Shown: positions 33,381 to 43,608, numbered from the stretch's first letter. The stretch is DNA of 64,000 nucleotides from Candidatus Dadabacteria bacterium (GCA_951812735.1 OX638332.1:690732-754731); one strand, 5' to 3'. Notes: a model not told the origin generated them from the sequence alone. Numbers and translations: made by a program.

Positions 33381-34382
33381 TCACTGTTTCTCTTTCTTTA
33401 AAAGCCTGTTCACGGCATTTACATGATCCCCGTACGTGGTTGAGAAAACATGGACCCCGTCTCCGTTTGAGACGAAGTAAAGATAATTCACATCCGCCGG
33501 CTGGAGCGCCGCGCGGATTGAATCAAGACCGGGAGCTGCTATCGGACCCGGAGGGAGTCCCGAAACTACGTAGGTATTATAGGGAGAAGGGAAACTCAGA
33601 TCTTTTTTTCTAATATTACCGTCAAACTTCTCGCCAAGGGCATAAATCACCGTCGGATCGAACTCAAGCTTCATCCCTTTTCGAAGCCGGTTGCGTATTA
33701 CGGCGGAGACAAGGGGCCTCTCCGGGGGAAAAGCTGTTTCTTTCTCTATCAGTGAGGCGATTGTCACAATCTCCTTGATATCGGGTTGCGTGTTCGCGAT
33801 ACCAAGCGTCGCACAAGCTTCCCGAAACCTCTCGATCATCGTTTCAATCACTTTTTCCGCTGAGCTGTTCCGCGCGAAGAAATAAGTGTCGGGAAAAAGG
33901 AATCCCTCAAGACTCGAAACGTCCACCCCAAGTTTTTTCGTGGAATACTCGTTGTTTTCCGCAAGGGCGAGAAACCCCTCGCGGGAAACTATCTGCGAAG
34001 CCTCGAGAATCCCGGCCATCTGTACGAGGGTAATTCCTTCGGGAAACGTGACTTTCCTCAAAGACACTTCGCCGCGACGCAGCTTTCTGTGAACGGAATA
34101 AGGCGCCTCTCCGGCCGAGAACACATATTCACCATGCTTAAGCTTCCCCTGGGTTCCGCTTAGAAAAGCCGAAAGAAAAAGGATCTCCGCTTTTCTTATC
34201 ACTCCCGCCCCCTCAAGCTTCTCCGCTATGGCGGACAGACCAAGCCCTTGCGGTATATCGACAATTTTTGTTTCAGTTGAAAAACCGTCTAAGAAATAAA
34301 ACCAAGCAGACAAGACCAACAGAACGAAAACAAAAACCGCAAACCCCGCTGAGAACCGGTTAAATCCATGAGTCCCGCTCAT
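33381..34382 (-). CDS. mltG: Endolytic murein transglycosylase
   Basis: The 333-residue protein (YceG/MltG) cuts nascent peptidoglycan strands at the inner membrane. It has a single N-terminal membrane helix (FAVFVFVLLVLSAWFYF), a LysM-like segment (IVDIPQGLGLSAIAEKLEGAGVI) and the catalytic domain with the essential glutamate in ASLIEKET. Then come RNRLRKGMKLEFDPTVIYALG and YNTYVVSGLPPGPIAAPG. Full-length. It overlaps the proB stop region by four bases, so the two genes are co-transcribed. Confidence 0.93.
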   Translation of the reverse strand: MSGTHGFNRFSAGFAVFVFVLLVLSAWFYFLDGFSTETKIVDIPQGLGLSAIAEKLEGAGVIRKAEILFLSAFLSGTQGKLKHGEYVFSAGEAPYSVHRKLRRGEVSLRKVTFPEGITLVQMAGILEASQIVSREGFLALAENNEYSTKKLGVDVSSLEGFLFPDTYFFARNSSAEKVIETMIERFREACATLGIANTQPDIKEIVTIASLIEKETAFPPERPLVSAVIRNRLRKGMKLEFDPTVIYALGEKFDGNIRKKDLSFPSPYNTYVVSGLPPGPIAAPGLDSIRAALQPADVNYLYFVSNGDGVHVFSTTYGDHVNAVNRLLKKEKQ

Positions 34383-35518
34383 CTGGAAAGTATCACCATC
34401 TCGTTTCGGTGGATTATCTCGTCACTGTAGCGGTACCCGAGCACGTTCTCTATTTCCGATGATTTCTTTCCGAGAATCTTCCTCACCTCTGAAGAACCGT
34501 AGGAACAAAGCCCTCTTGATATCTCAACCTTCGAGGAATTGAAGCAGCTCACAAGTTCTCCTATCTCAAACTCCCCCTCGACTTCCTTTATGCCCGAAGG
34601 AAGAAGACTTTTGCCTTTTCTGGTAATCGCCTCGGCCGCACCTTCGTCCAGTATAAGCTTCCCTTGAGGCATAAGCGTATATGCAATCCAGTGCTTTTTC
34701 CCTGTGAGCCTTTCCCTTGTCGGAAGTATCACGGTTCCGTACTCATGACCGTTAAAGATGCTTAGAAGAGAATCTTTTCTTTTCCCGTTCGCAATTATGG
34801 TAGGCACCCCGAAGGCGGCGGCGGATCTTGCCGCCTGGATCTTGGTTCTCATCCCCCCGGAGGTGGTCTTGCCGAAAGTATCTCCAGCAAAAGACTCTAT
34901 TCTCGAATCTATCTCCGCAATTGTGGGAAGTAGTTTCGCATCTTTGTCTTTTGCCGGATCTTGGTCGAAAAAACCCTCCACGTCGCTTAGCAGCACAAGA
35001 AGGTCCGCCTCTGTAAGGGAAATAACAAGCGCCGCCAGATTGTCGTTATCGCCAAACATGATCTCCTCGAAGGCAACCGTGTCGTTTTCGTTTATTACGG
35101 GAATTATCTCCATCTCAAGCAACCGTCTTATGGTCTTTCTCGAGTTAAGGAACCTTTTCCTGTCGGAGAATCCGTCACGGGTAAGCAGAATCTGAGCGAC
35201 GTTAAGGCCGAACTCGGAAAAAGCCTCTTCGTAATTCCTGATAAGCTCGGTCTGACCGCAGGCGGAGATCGCCTGTTTTACGTCTATCTCCACGGGTTTG
35301 CTCGAAAGACCAAGTTTTTTCATCCCCGAGGCTATGGCTCCCGAAGAGACTATGATCGTCCTCACTCCCCTCTGTTTAAGGTTAAAGACCTGCCTCGCTA
35401 TTCCCTCAAAGACGGACTCGTCAAGAGATCCATCGTCGTGGGTAAGCACGCTGCTTCCTATCTTGACGACGGTGGTCTTTACCTTCTTGATGAGATTTTT
35501 TCTTTCCTGCTCGCTCAT
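34379..35518 (-). CDS. proB: Glutamate 5-kinase
   Basis: The first enzyme of proline synthesis, phosphorylating glutamate. The 379-residue protein has the amino-acid-kinase domain (VVKIGSSVLT, VSSGAIASGM, INENDTVAFEE, GTGGMRTK-like TTSGGMRTK) and a C-terminal PUA domain (about residues 290-375). ATG 35518 is the start at the conserved MSEQ; a TTG at 35545 in the same frame is less likely. The next proline gene proA is not adjacent; mltG follows. Confidence 0.94.
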   Translation of the reverse strand: MSEQERKNLIKKVKTTVVKIGSSVLTHDDGSLDESVFEGIARQVFNLKQRGVRTIIVSSGAIASGMKKLGLSSKPVEIDVKQAISACGQTELIRNYEEAFSEFGLNVAQILLTRDGFSDRKRFLNSRKTIRRLLEMEIIPVINENDTVAFEEIMFGDNDNLAALVISLTEADLLVLLSDVEGFFDQDPAKDKDAKLLPTIAEIDSRIESFAGDTFGKTTSGGMRTKIQAARSAAAFGVPTIIANGKRKDSLLSIFNGHEYGTVILPTRERLTGKKHWIAYTLMPQGKLILDEGAAEAITRKGKSLLPSGIKEVEGEFEIGELVSCFNSSKVEISRGLCSYGSSEVRKILGKKSSEIENVLGYRYSDEIIHRNEMVILSR

Positions 35519-35564
35519 GGCGGTCTCTATTGTACCTAGTACCAAATACGAAAATCCATCATAT

Positions 35565-35593
35565 TTGACAATAAAAGTGGGTCTTGATATCTT
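35565..35593 (+). promoter_or_regulatory. Promoter of tRNA-Gly
   Basis: A perfect TTGACA (35565-35570) stands 17 bases before TATCTT (35588-35593). Transcription should begin near 35600, about ten bases before the tRNA. It lies between the divergent proB start and the tRNA. Confidence 0.7.
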
Positions 35594-35610
35594 TTCAGTT
35601 CGCTTTCATT

Positions 35611-35687
35611 GCGGGAATAGCTCAGTTGGCTAGAGCGTCTCCTTGCCAAGGAGAAGGTCGCGGGTTCGAATCCCGTTTCCCGCTCCA
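35611..35687 (+). tRNA. tRNA-Gly (GCC)
   Basis: The sequence folds into a cloverleaf with acceptor stem GCGGGAA/TTCCCGC, D-arm AGCTCAGTTGGCTAGAGC, anticodon loop TTGCCAA with anticodon GCC, and T-arm with GGTTCGAATCC. The CCA end is encoded. It reads glycine codons GGC and GGU. Confidence 0.96.
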
Positions 35688-35705
35688 CTCCCCGCGCTGT
35701 CCTGT

Positions 35706-36443
35706 TCATATCCCGGTTTCTTCGAAGAATTCCCCTATTTTCTCGCGGATTACTATATCTGCCTCGTCATCAAATGGAGTCTCCATCAGATTTATAATCA
35801 CAAGCGCAGCTCCCTTGGAAAGAGCCAGACGAGGAAGTCCGCTTGCCGGAGCAACCAGAAGGGAAGAGCCCATAACGATGAGCACCTCGGAGTTCGAAAC
35901 GAGATCAATCGATTTTTCCCACGGTTCTTCGGGAAGAGCCTCTCCGAAAAAGACAGCGTCAGGTTTCAGAATTCCCCCGCACTGAGAACAAAGCGGAGGA
36001 TTCTCGCCTCCAGTCACCTTGCTCATGGTGCTTTCCATCGGATAGTACCCCCGGCACTCGAGACAAACAACACGTCTTAGGGAACCGTGGAGTTCAAAAA
36101 CATTCTCCGAGCCCGCCTTTGTGTGCAAGCCGTCCACATTCTGCGTTATAACGCCCTTAAGCCAGCCCTTTTTCTCAAGACGCGCAAGCGCGTAATGGCC
36201 CGTGTTGGGTTCGGCGGCGGCCCTCATCGGATAGGATTCCATGGCATACGAGTAGTAATTCTCGGGATTTCTCAAAAACCCAGAGAGCGAGACCACCGAC
36301 TGGTCCATTTTTTCCCAGAGACCTGTTCCGGGGGAACGGTAGTCAGGTATTCCGGATTCGGTGCTAATTCCAGCTCCCGTGAAGGCAACTGCACTCTTGG
36401 TTTCCTCAAGCAGTTTTAAAAAGAGCTTTACTTCTTTTTCCAT
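35706..36443 (-). CDS. cobB: NAD-dependent protein deacylase (sirtuin)
   Basis: The 245-residue protein is a bacterial sirtuin. It has GAGISTESGIPDYRS, TQNVDGLHTKAG with the catalytic histidine in ELHGS, and four zinc cysteines in CLECRGY and CSQCGG. GSSLLVAPASGLP and the final INLMETPFD complete the NAD site. It would remove acetyl or longer acyl groups from lysines. It lies between a tRNA and a GST gene on the minus strand. Confidence 0.92.
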   Translation of the reverse strand: MEKEVKLFLKLLEETKSAVAFTGAGISTESGIPDYRSPGTGLWEKMDQSVVSLSGFLRNPENYYSYAMESYPMRAAAEPNTGHYALARLEKKGWLKGVITQNVDGLHTKAGSENVFELHGSLRRVVCLECRGYYPMESTMSKVTGGENPPLCSQCGGILKPDAVFFGEALPEEPWEKSIDLVSNSEVLIVMGSSLLVAPASGLPRLALSKGAALVIINLMETPFDDEADIVIREKIGEFFEETGI

Positions 36444-36458
36444 AAAATGCGCCCGGCA

Positions 36459-37064
36459 CTACCCGGCAAAAGCAATAAAGTTGGGAGTTCCCTCAACGCT
36501 CCCGCACCATCTTCTAACCGATGGATAAGGCTCCAAGTCAAAACCTCCTTCCTCGCAAAGCATCGTGTAGGGGTAGCACGCGATGTCAGCTATGGAGTAA
36601 CCCCCGGAGAGAAACTCGGTTCTGGAGAGATGGTCTTCAAGAATCGCAAGCGCTACGTTTCCCTGCGCGTGAAGTTTTTCCATCATCCCCGGCGGTACCT
36701 GGTCGGGGGGCAGGAACTTCGCGAAATACCTCGCGAGCGCAAGATTCGGATCTATAGTTGTCTTCCCGAAGAAAGCCCACTGCGCGATAAGACCGTAAGT
36801 TTCCGGATCATCGGACAGGTAAGGATTCGGAGAGAACTTCTTTGCCAAGTAGAAAAGTATTGCGTTTGATTCCCACATGACAAAATCTCCGTCCGAAAGA
36901 ACCGGGATCTTGCAGTTAGGATTAAGCGCGGAAAATTCCTCTTTCTTATGTTCCCCCGCAAATATATCCACCGTTACCCCCTCGTATTCGACCGAGAGCT
37001 GGTGCAGGAGAAGCTTAGCCTTGTAAGCGTTTCCGGAAAGCAGATGTTCATAGAGTTTTATCAT
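36459..37064 (-). CDS. Glutathione S-transferase family protein
   Basis: The 201-residue protein has an N-terminal thioredoxin-like domain (MIKLYEHLLSGNAYKAKLLL, NPNCKIPVLSDG, ESNAILFYLAKKF) and a helical C-terminal domain. The pattern fits bacterial GSTs, and the SGNAYK-type residues near the start would bind the thiol. The substrate is unknown. It is one base from the following thioesterase-type gene, and the two could work together on activated thiol compounds. Confidence 0.85.
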   Translation of the reverse strand: MIKLYEHLLSGNAYKAKLLLHQLSVEYEGVTVDIFAGEHKKEEFSALNPNCKIPVLSDGDFVMWESNAILFYLAKKFSPNPYLSDDPETYGLIAQWAFFGKTTIDPNLALARYFAKFLPPDQVPPGMMEKLHAQGNVALAILEDHLSRTEFLSGGYSIADIACYPYTMLCEEGGFDLEPYPSVRRWCGSVEGTPNFIAFAG

Positions 37065-37065
37065 T

Positions 37066-37560
37066 TTAATCCCTCACGTATTGCAAGAATTCTTCGCTCA
37101 GAAGCTCAGGGCCCAGTATCTCGCGCAGAGTTTCCTTTCGGGGAAACACGTAGGTCACAGCTGCGCTGGCAAGCTCGGTTCCATCCTCATCCCTTATGAC
37201 CGAATCGACTTCAACCCTTCTTCCCCTGATCTCCCTTATCTTAGCTCTCACGTCAAGCATTGTACCGCTTGGAACCTTCTTCATGTAAGCAATGTCTATT
37301 TTCGCCGTAAAGGCGATCTTGCGGGTTTCATTGAACATTGCCCAAAAAGAAACCTCGTCGACAAGAGCACACTGAACTCCCCCGTGCACTATCCCCGGCC
37401 AGCCGCAGAAATGCTCATCCGTACAAATGGTAGTGAACACCTCATCGGTTTCCTGATCATGAAAAAACTTAAGGCGAAGTCCGTGCTCATTGTGCGGGCC
37501 GCACGCAAAACAGTTATAGCCGGGAAAACCGGAAAGCACGTTTTCGACTTCCTTTATCAT
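37066..37560 (-). CDS. PaaI-type hotdog-fold thioesterase
   Basis: The 164-residue protein has a single hotdog domain of the PaaI kind. It carries a short N-terminal cysteine motif (NCFACGPHNEHGLRLKF), GWPGIVHGGVQCALVDEV with the HGG signature, and AYMKKVPSGTML. It probably hydrolyses acyl-CoA. Its ATG shares a base with the gyrA stop (TGATG), so it is translated from the gyrA transcript. Confidence 0.87.
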   Translation of the reverse strand: MIKEVENVLSGFPGYNCFACGPHNEHGLRLKFFHDQETDEVFTTICTDEHFCGWPGIVHGGVQCALVDEVSFWAMFNETRKIAFTAKIDIAYMKKVPSGTMLDVRAKIREIRGRRVEVDSVIRDEDGTELASAAVTYVFPRKETLREILGPELLSEEFLQYVRD

Positions 37561-39992
37561 CAGTCCCCTTCCGCGACTTTCGCAACCGCGGCCACAAGCT
37601 CTTCGGGCTCAAGATTTATAACCCTTACGCCTTGGGTGCTGCGCCCCGTGTTGCGTATCTCGGAAACACTTGTTCTTATCAATTTTCCCGCCTGGTCGCT
37701 TATAATCATAATTTCCGTTTCGTCATCCACCTGAAACGCCCCGACCACCTCTCCGTTTCTCTCAGTTATGCTGACGGTTCTTACCCCAACCCCTCCCCTC
37801 CTCGTAAGCCTGTACTCAGAGATACTGGTCCGTTTCCCATAACCCATCTTGGTCACCGTGAGTATCTGCGCGTTCTGGTTCCTTATGACCTCAAGACTCA
37901 CTACCTCATCACCCTCCCTGAGACTTATGCCCTTAACGCCGATTGACACCCTGCCCATGTTCCTTACGTCAGTGCCCTTGAACCTGATCGCCTGACCGTT
38001 CCTTGAAGTGAGAAGCACCTCGTCCTCCTCAGACGCAAGCGCCGCCCCTACAAGTTCATCTCCCTCGAGTATATTAAGAGCGATTATTCCACCCACGCGA
38101 GGATTAGAATACGCACTGAGCTTCGTTTTCTTGACGATTCCGTTTCGAGTAGCCATGACTATGGAGACATCGTCGGCAAAGTCCTTGACGGGCAGCACGG
38201 CCGCCACCTTCTCCCCCTTGTCAAGGTTAAGCAGGTTCACCATGGCTCTTCCGCGCGCCGCCGGGGAAGACTCCGGCACCTGATAAACCTTAAGCCAGTA
38301 GCATCTTCCGAAGCTTGAGAAAAAGAGAATGCTGTTGTGTCTTGACGCCGTGAACAGGTCGTTAACGAAATCGGTGTCCCTAGTGCTCATTCCGGTTCTT
38401 CCCCGGCCACCCCTTCTCTGGTTTCTGTAGACGCTAAGCGGTATGCTCTTTATGTAACCCCCGTAAGTGGTGGTAACCACCATTTCCTCGTCGGTTATGA
38501 GATCTTCAATGGACATCTCCCCAACGTCCTCCACGATCTCGGTTCTCCTCGCGTCCCCGAATTTCTCCCTGAGCTCCGTGAGTTCCTCAACAGCGAGATC
38601 GAGTATCAGTTTTTCGCTTCCCAGTATTTCCCTGAGTTTTGCCACGGTTGCGATAAGTTCGCGTCTTTCTTCAAGTATCTTGTCCCTCTCAAGCGCCGTA
38701 AGTCTCTGAAGGCGCATCTCCAAGATGGCCTGGGCCTGACGCTCCGAAAGCAAAAACGTTCGCACAAGACCCGCTTTCGCGGCCGCCGGACTATCGGAGC
38801 TTTTTATGAGTTCCACAATCTCATCAAGGTTATCAAGAGCGATCTTGAAACCCTCAAGAATGTGAAGTCGTTCCTCCGCCTTGCGAAGCTCATGCTGGGT
38901 TCTTCGGGTAATAACTTCTTTTCTGTGTTCTATGAAGTTGGCAAGCAGCTCCTTTAGGCTAAGGACCTTCGGCTGGTTTCTCACAAGCGCGAGCATTATG
39001 ATGCCGAAAGAGGTGTACATCTGCGTATGCTTGTAGAGTTGGTTGAGAACCACTTGGGCGTGTTCCCCTCCCTTCACGTCGATAACGAGCCTTATTCCTT
39101 CCCTGTCGGATTCATCCCTTATGTCGGATATGCCCTTTATTTTTTCTTCCCTTACGAGTTCGGCGATCTTCTGGGCCAGCCGCGCCTTGTTAACCTGGTA
39201 GGGGAGCTCGGTGATGATTATCACCTCCCTGTCCCCTTTTTTCTGCTTCTCTATCCGAACTTTGGCCCTTATCCTGACTATTCCGCGACCGGTGGCATAG
39301 GCAGAACGGATGTCATCGTGACCGCTCACAAAACCCCCAGTGGGGAAATCCGGTCCCGGCATGATCTCAATAAGCCTGTCCACGGTGATGTCAGGGTCGC
39401 GTATCTGGGCCACTACAGCGTCAAGAAGCTCTCCCAAGTTATGGGGAGGAATATTGGTCGCCATGCCCACCGCGATTCCCGAAGAACCGTTTAGAAGCAG
39501 GTTGGGCACCTTGGTAGGCAGCACACTCGGCTCGAGTTCTCCCCCGTCGTAGTTCGGATAGAACTCAACTGTTTCTTTGTCGAGGTCCTCAAGCATCTCC
39601 GAAGAAATTCTGGAAAGCCTGACTTCCGTGTAGCGCATGGCCGCCGGACTGTCCCCGTCAACAGAGCCGAAATTGCCCTGTCCGTCGACAAGCGGAATCC
39701 TCATGGAAAAATCCTGTGCCATCCGGACAAGAGAATCGTAGATCGCCGAGTCTCCGTGAGGATGATATTTACCCATGACATCCCCCACCACCCTTGCGGA
39801 TTTCTTGTAGGGACGGTTCCAAACGTTTCCAACCTCGCTCATTCCGTAGAGAATTCTCCTGTGAACGGGCTTGAGTCCGTCGCGCACGTCGGGAAGAGCC
39901 CTTCCGACTATCACGCTCATTGAGTAGCTGAGATAGGACTCCTTCATCTCATCTTCAATGTTTACAGTCTGCACTCTGGATGAAGTGTCCAT
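37560..39992 (-). CDS. gyrA: DNA gyrase subunit A
   Basis: The 810-residue protein is the breakage-reunion subunit of DNA gyrase. The active-site tyrosine is Tyr121 in [10 protein letters not shown], and the region [18 protein letters not shown] is the wild-type quinolone-resistance-determining segment with Ser and Asp at the usual places. The C-terminal beta-pinwheel contains the gyrase box ([11 protein letters not shown]), which distinguishes it from ParC. Full length. Confidence 0.97.
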   Translation of the reverse strand: MDTSSRVQTVNIEDEMKESYLSYSMSVIVGRALPDVRDGLKPVHRRILYGMSEVGNVWNRPYKKSARVVGDVMGKYHPHGDSAIYDSLVRMAQDFSMRIPLVDGQGNFGSVDGDSPAAMRYTEVRLSRISSEMLEDLDKETVEFYPNYDGGELEPSVLPTKVPNLLLNGSSGIAVGMATNIPPHNLGELLDAVVAQIRDPDITVDRLIEIMPGPDFPTGGFVSGHDDIRSAYATGRGIVRIRAKVRIEKQKKGDREVIIITELPYQVNKARLAQKIAELVREEKIKGISDIRDESDREGIRLVIDVKGGEHAQVVLNQLYKHTQMYTSFGIIMLALVRNQPKVLSLKELLANFIEHRKEVITRRTQHELRKAEERLHILEGFKIALDNLDEIVELIKSSDSPAAAKAGLVRTFLLSERQAQAILEMRLQRLTALERDKILEERRELIATVAKLREILGSEKLILDLAVEELTELREKFGDARRTEIVEDVGEMSIEDLITDEEMVVTTTYGGYIKSIPLSVYRNQRRGGRGRTGMSTRDTDFVNDLFTASRHNSILFFSSFGRCYWLKVYQVPESSPAARGRAMVNLLNLDKGEKVAAVLPVKDFADDVSIVMATRNGIVKKTKLSAYSNPRVGGIIALNILEGDELVGAALASEEDEVLLTSRNGQAIRFKGTDVRNMGRVSIGVKGISLREGDEVVSLEVIRNQNAQILTVTKMGYGKRTSISEYRLTRRGGVGVRTVSITERNGEVVGAFQVDDETEIMIISDQAGKLIRTSVSEIRNTGRSTQGVRVINLEPEELVAAVAKVAEGD

Positions 39993-40138
39993 TCCTGAAA
40001 AAGCCCTCCGGAGAAAAGAAAAAGAATGGTTGAGAAATAAACCGGTTAAAATGGTATTTTACACGAATAAATCCACGGCTTCCAGAGTAAAACACGGACT
40101 AAATCCGGTTCTGCTCAAAAAAAGCCCCTGCAGTCGGC

Positions 40139-40687
40139 ATGCGAATACTTACCGGACAATCCAAGGGCAAGAGACTGAAGGTTCCGAGGGGGAAATCGCT
40201 TAGACCTACCACCTCCAGAATAAAAAAATCCATGTTTGACATACTGGGCCCCGAAATACCGGGAACTAGAGTGCTTGACCTGTTCTCAGGCTCGGGAAAT
40301 CTGGGAATCGAGGCTTTAAGCCTAGGTGCCGAGTCCTGCGTGTTTGTTGAGAAAAACCCCGCCACGGCAGGGATAATCGCCCAAAACCTGCGTTCTTGCG
40401 GGTACACTGAACAATCGAGGATACTCAATTTTGATTTCAGAAAAGCATTGAGTATGTTAAGTGCGGAAAATTGTGGGTTTGATCTTGTCTTCATTGATCC
40501 CCCATATGAGTTTTACGAAAGAACCGACCCGCACTCGCTTGCCCGCGAGATACGGGGCGTCCTCTGGGAGAAAGGAGTTATGATCATTGAACATCCGTCG
40601 GGAAACGTTATGAAGTCTGAAGGATTTGACGTGAGAACCAAAACTTACGGAGGCACCTCCGTAAGTTTTCTAAGGAGACTTGATTGA
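40139..40687 (+). CDS. rsmD: 16S rRNA (guanine966-N2)-methyltransferase
   Basis: The 182-residue protein modifies G966 of 16S rRNA. It has the N-terminal MRILTGQSKGKRLKVP, the SAM motif VLDLFSGSGNLGIEALSLGA and the catalytic DPPYEF. It overlaps coaD by four bases, the usual rsmD-coaD pairing, and starts 147 bases after the divergent gyrA start. Confidence 0.93.
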   Translation: MRILTGQSKGKRLKVPRGKSLRPTTSRIKKSMFDILGPEIPGTRVLDLFSGSGNLGIEALSLGAESCVFVEKNPATAGIIAQNLRSCGYTEQSRILNFDFRKALSMLSAENCGFDLVFIDPPYEFYERTDPHSLAREIRGVLWEKGVMIIEHPSGNVMKSEGFDVRTKTYGGTSVSFLRRLD

Positions 40688-41190
40688 ACGGCAAAACTGT
40701 AATCTACCCGGGTTCCTTCGACCCTTTCACAAACGGGCACCTGAACATAATCGCCCGGGCATCGGGGATATTCGAGAAAATCATAATCTCGGTCGGACAC
40801 AACACCTCCAAGAAAACAACGCTTTCAACAGAAGAAAGAGTGTCTCTCATTGCCGAGGTGACCAAGGGCTACCCTAACGTTGAGGTTGAAAGTTTCGAAG
40901 GACTGCTGGTCAACTACATAAGAAAAAAGGAAACCAACACCATATTGCGCGGAATGAGGTGCCATTCGGATTTCGAATACGAACTTCAGATGGCTACCGC
41001 GAACAAGCTTATGAACGAAGAGGTGGAAACGCTGTTTATGGTGACTGAAAGTCAGTTCTCTCACATAAGCTCGTCCCTCATAAAGGAAATAATTTCTTTG
41101 GGAGGTTCCGCGAAGGGTTTTGTGCCGGCAGTGATTGAGGAGAGACTGATCGAAAAACTCCACCCGCCAAAAAAGCGGAGGAAACGATAA
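40684..41190 (+). CDS. coaD: Phosphopantetheine adenylyltransferase
   Basis: The 168-residue protein transfers AMP to 4'-phosphopantetheine, the fourth step of CoA synthesis. YPGSFDPFTNGHLNI holds the nucleotidyltransferase TxGH-type motif (FTNGHLNI), followed by RGMRCHSDFEYELQMA and SHISSSLIKEI. The start is TTG 40684 within the rsmD stop (TTGA overlap). The gene is followed after one base by the aminotransferase. Confidence 0.96.
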   Translation: MNGKTVIYPGSFDPFTNGHLNIIARASGIFEKIIISVGHNTSKKTTLSTEERVSLIAEVTKGYPNVEVESFEGLLVNYIRKKETNTILRGMRCHSDFEYELQMATANKLMNEEVETLFMVTESQFSHISSSLIKEIISLGGSAKGFVPAVIEERLIEKLHPPKKRRKR

Positions 41191-41191
41191 A

Positions 41192-42385
41192 GTGAGACTT
41201 TCAGAAAGAGTCAACAACCTGAAGCCTTCTGCAACTCTGACTATCACGGCCAAAGCCAAGTCGCTTCGCGCCCAGGGAGTCGACATTATAGGGTTCGGAG
41301 CAGGAGAGCCAGATTTCGACACTCCCGAGAACGTTAAAAAAGAGGGTGTAGCCGCGATTAAAAGCGGTTTTACGAAGTATACCGCCGTGGGAGGAATCGA
41401 TGAGCTAAAGGACACGATAGCGGCATCTTTGAAAAAAGATCATGGCCTGGAGTACGCAAGGGATGAAATACTGGTTTCCTGCGGAGCAAAACACTCCATA
41501 TACAACATCACTCAGGCACTTTTCGAACCCGGAGACGAGGTCATAATCCCGGCCCCTTACTGGGTTTCTTATCCCGACCAGGTGGCGCTGACAGGTGCAA
41601 CTCCGGTAATCATAGACACAGACGAGCGGGGACTTTTCAAGATCACCCCGGAGCAGCTCGAAGTCGAAATAAACGAACGGACGCGGGCTTTTATTCTTAA
41701 CTATCCTTCAAACCCCACGGGAACCACTTATTCACGCACAGAACTTGAGGAAATAGTAAAAGTCGCCCTTGACGCCGGTCTGATAATAATCTCAGATGAG
41801 ATATACGAAAAAATAATCTATGCAGACACAGAGCACGTATCCGTATGTTCTCTTAGCGACAGGGCGAAAAAATCCACCATACTCGTAAACGGAGTATCCA
41901 AATCCTACTCAATGACCGGGTGGCGCATAGGATACGCCGCAGGGGACAAAAGAGTGATAAGCGCGATGGCGAAACTTCAGGGACAGTCAACCTCAAATCC
42001 TTCCTCAATCTCGCAGATGGCCGCCCTTGAGGCACTTAGCGGACCGCAGGACCTGCTCGACAAAAGGGCGAGGGAATTTGAGAGAAGGAAAAACTTCATA
42101 GTAAAAAGGCTAAACGAAATTCCCGGATTTACGTGCTTTGACCCCAGAGGAGCCTTCTACGTGTTCCCGAGCATAAGCGGTTTCGTGGGTAAAACATACG
42201 GAGACAAAAAGATCGACGGATCCGTTTCCTTTACCGAATTCCTGCTTGAAGAAGCAAAAGTGGCAGTCGTGCCGGGTATAGCCTTCGGAAAGGAAAACCA
42301 TCTCAGGATATCCTACGCGACATCCATGGAGAACATAGAAGAAGGCTTAAACAGAATCGAAGAGGCGGTAAAAATTCTGCTCTGA
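41192..42385 (+). CDS. Aspartate/aromatic-type class I aminotransferase
   Basis: The 397-residue protein is a full PLP aminotransferase of the AspC-like type (subgroup I-gamma/beta). It has GAGEPDFDTPENV, NYPSNPTGT, SDEIYEKI and the PLP lysine Lys237 in NGVSKSYSMTGWRIGY. R-binding LRISYAT is at the C-terminus. It probably makes aspartate or other amino acids from their 2-oxo acids. The start is GTG 41192, one base after coaD. It is a useful internal control for the lysine-less homologue at 27504. Confidence 0.93.
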   Translation: MRLSERVNNLKPSATLTITAKAKSLRAQGVDIIGFGAGEPDFDTPENVKKEGVAAIKSGFTKYTAVGGIDELKDTIAASLKKDHGLEYARDEILVSCGAKHSIYNITQALFEPGDEVIIPAPYWVSYPDQVALTGATPVIIDTDERGLFKITPEQLEVEINERTRAFILNYPSNPTGTTYSRTELEEIVKVALDAGLIIISDEIYEKIIYADTEHVSVCSLSDRAKKSTILVNGVSKSYSMTGWRIGYAAGDKRVISAMAKLQGQSTSNPSSISQMAALEALSGPQDLLDKRAREFERRKNFIVKRLNEIPGFTCFDPRGAFYVFPSISGFVGKTYGDKKIDGSVSFTEFLLEEAKVAVVPGIAFGKENHLRISYATSMENIEEGLNRIEEAVKILL

Positions 42386-42391
42386 TTCAAG

Positions 42392-43510
42392 ATGATATCC
42401 TTTAAGATCGGCCTTTCCGCAACGCTGTCCGGACGCCACGCTGTCCAGGGCAGGGAAAGCCTTAGGGGAATAAAGCTTTTTATCGACCACCTGCAAGCCC
42501 GGGGCGGAATAAAAACTGGAGAAGCAGGGGCCCTAGTACCGGAGCTTGTTTTCTACGACGATGCGAGTATTGCTGAGAAAACAAGCGAGAACACACTCCG
42601 CCTGATAGAAAAAGACAGGGTAGATATACTGCTGGGACCGTATTCAAGCAGCCTAACGCTTGCATGCGTTGAGACCGCCGAGAAGGCACAAAGAGTAGTG
42701 TGGAACTACGGCGGATCGCTTGACGACATTCCCTCTCACTCCAGAGGAAGAATAGTAAGCGCGATAACCGAGGCGTCTTCTTACTTCCATACGGTGGTGG
42801 ATATGATCCACGGTTTGGATGCCGAGGCGGCAGGGATCGCCGTTTTGCGCCTCAAAGAAAGCCGGTTTTCCCAGACCGTAAGCAAAGGAGCGCTTCTACG
42901 CGCGGAGAAACTGGGAATGACCGCTAGCGTTTATGATTTCCCCTCCGGCACAGAAGATTTCTCCACCATACTCTCCGCCGTAAAAAGCCGAGGCGCTTCC
43001 TGCGTGCTTTGCTGCGGGGGGATGGAAGATGATATAAATTTCGCCAGGTGGATATCGAAAAACTCAGCCAGCACTTCCAAGTTAGTGGCAACACTTGCGG
43101 CCGCGATAAACGAGTTTCAAAAACGTCTCGGACGGGAAGCAGATGGTTTCGTCTCGACAAGCCAGTGGGAACCCGCACTTTCTTCATCCGTGGATTTCGG
43201 CCCAGATCCAAGGGAATTTTCAGACGAATTTGCCCGCGCCTACGGATATACACCTGACTACACAGCCGCGCAGTCTTACAACATGGGACTTATAATCGGG
43301 AAACTAATCGAGAAGACAGGAGGAACGGATGAGCAGGAGCTTCTGTGCGAAGCACTGCGCTCTGAGTTTACAACTTTTTACGGAGATTTCCGAATTGATC
43401 CCGAAACCCTGCGGCAGACGGGACACCGAATGTTAGTAACCCAGTGGCAGGACGGGGAGAAAAGAATAGTTTTCCCGCAGGAATATTCGAATTCACGGCT
43501 CATAGCCTGA
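42392..43510 (+). CDS. Branched-chain-amino-acid-type ligand-binding protein without signal peptide
   Basis: The 372-residue protein has the periplasmic-binding-protein type I fold of LivJ/UrtA/AmiC proteins. It has IGLSATLSGRHAVQGRESLRGIKL, LGPYSSSLTL and QSYNMGLIIGKLIE. It begins directly with the fold (MISFKIGLSA) and has no export signal, so it is probably cytoplasmic, like the amide sensor AmiC. No ABC transporter genes are nearby. It follows the aminotransferase by six bases and may sense a nitrogen compound. The function is unproven. Confidence 0.75.
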   Translation: MISFKIGLSATLSGRHAVQGRESLRGIKLFIDHLQARGGIKTGEAGALVPELVFYDDASIAEKTSENTLRLIEKDRVDILLGPYSSSLTLACVETAEKAQRVVWNYGGSLDDIPSHSRGRIVSAITEASSYFHTVVDMIHGLDAEAAGIAVLRLKESRFSQTVSKGALLRAEKLGMTASVYDFPSGTEDFSTILSAVKSRGASCVLCCGGMEDDINFARWISKNSASTSKLVATLAAAINEFQKRLGREADGFVSTSQWEPALSSSVDFGPDPREFSDEFARAYGYTPDYTAAQSYNMGLIIGKLIEKTGGTDEQELLCEALRSEFTTFYGDFRIDPETLRQTGHRMLVTQWQDGEKRIVFPQEYSNSRLIA

Positions 43511-43514
43511 AGGG

Positions 43515-43590
<76 letters not shown>

Positions 43591-43608
43591 GCGCAAAACA
43601 GAAGTATA

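Noticed and set aside
35565..35690. tRNA-Gly as an attachment site for an integrated element
   Set aside because: No integrase gene is nearby and no repeat of the tRNA 3' end is visible in this window.
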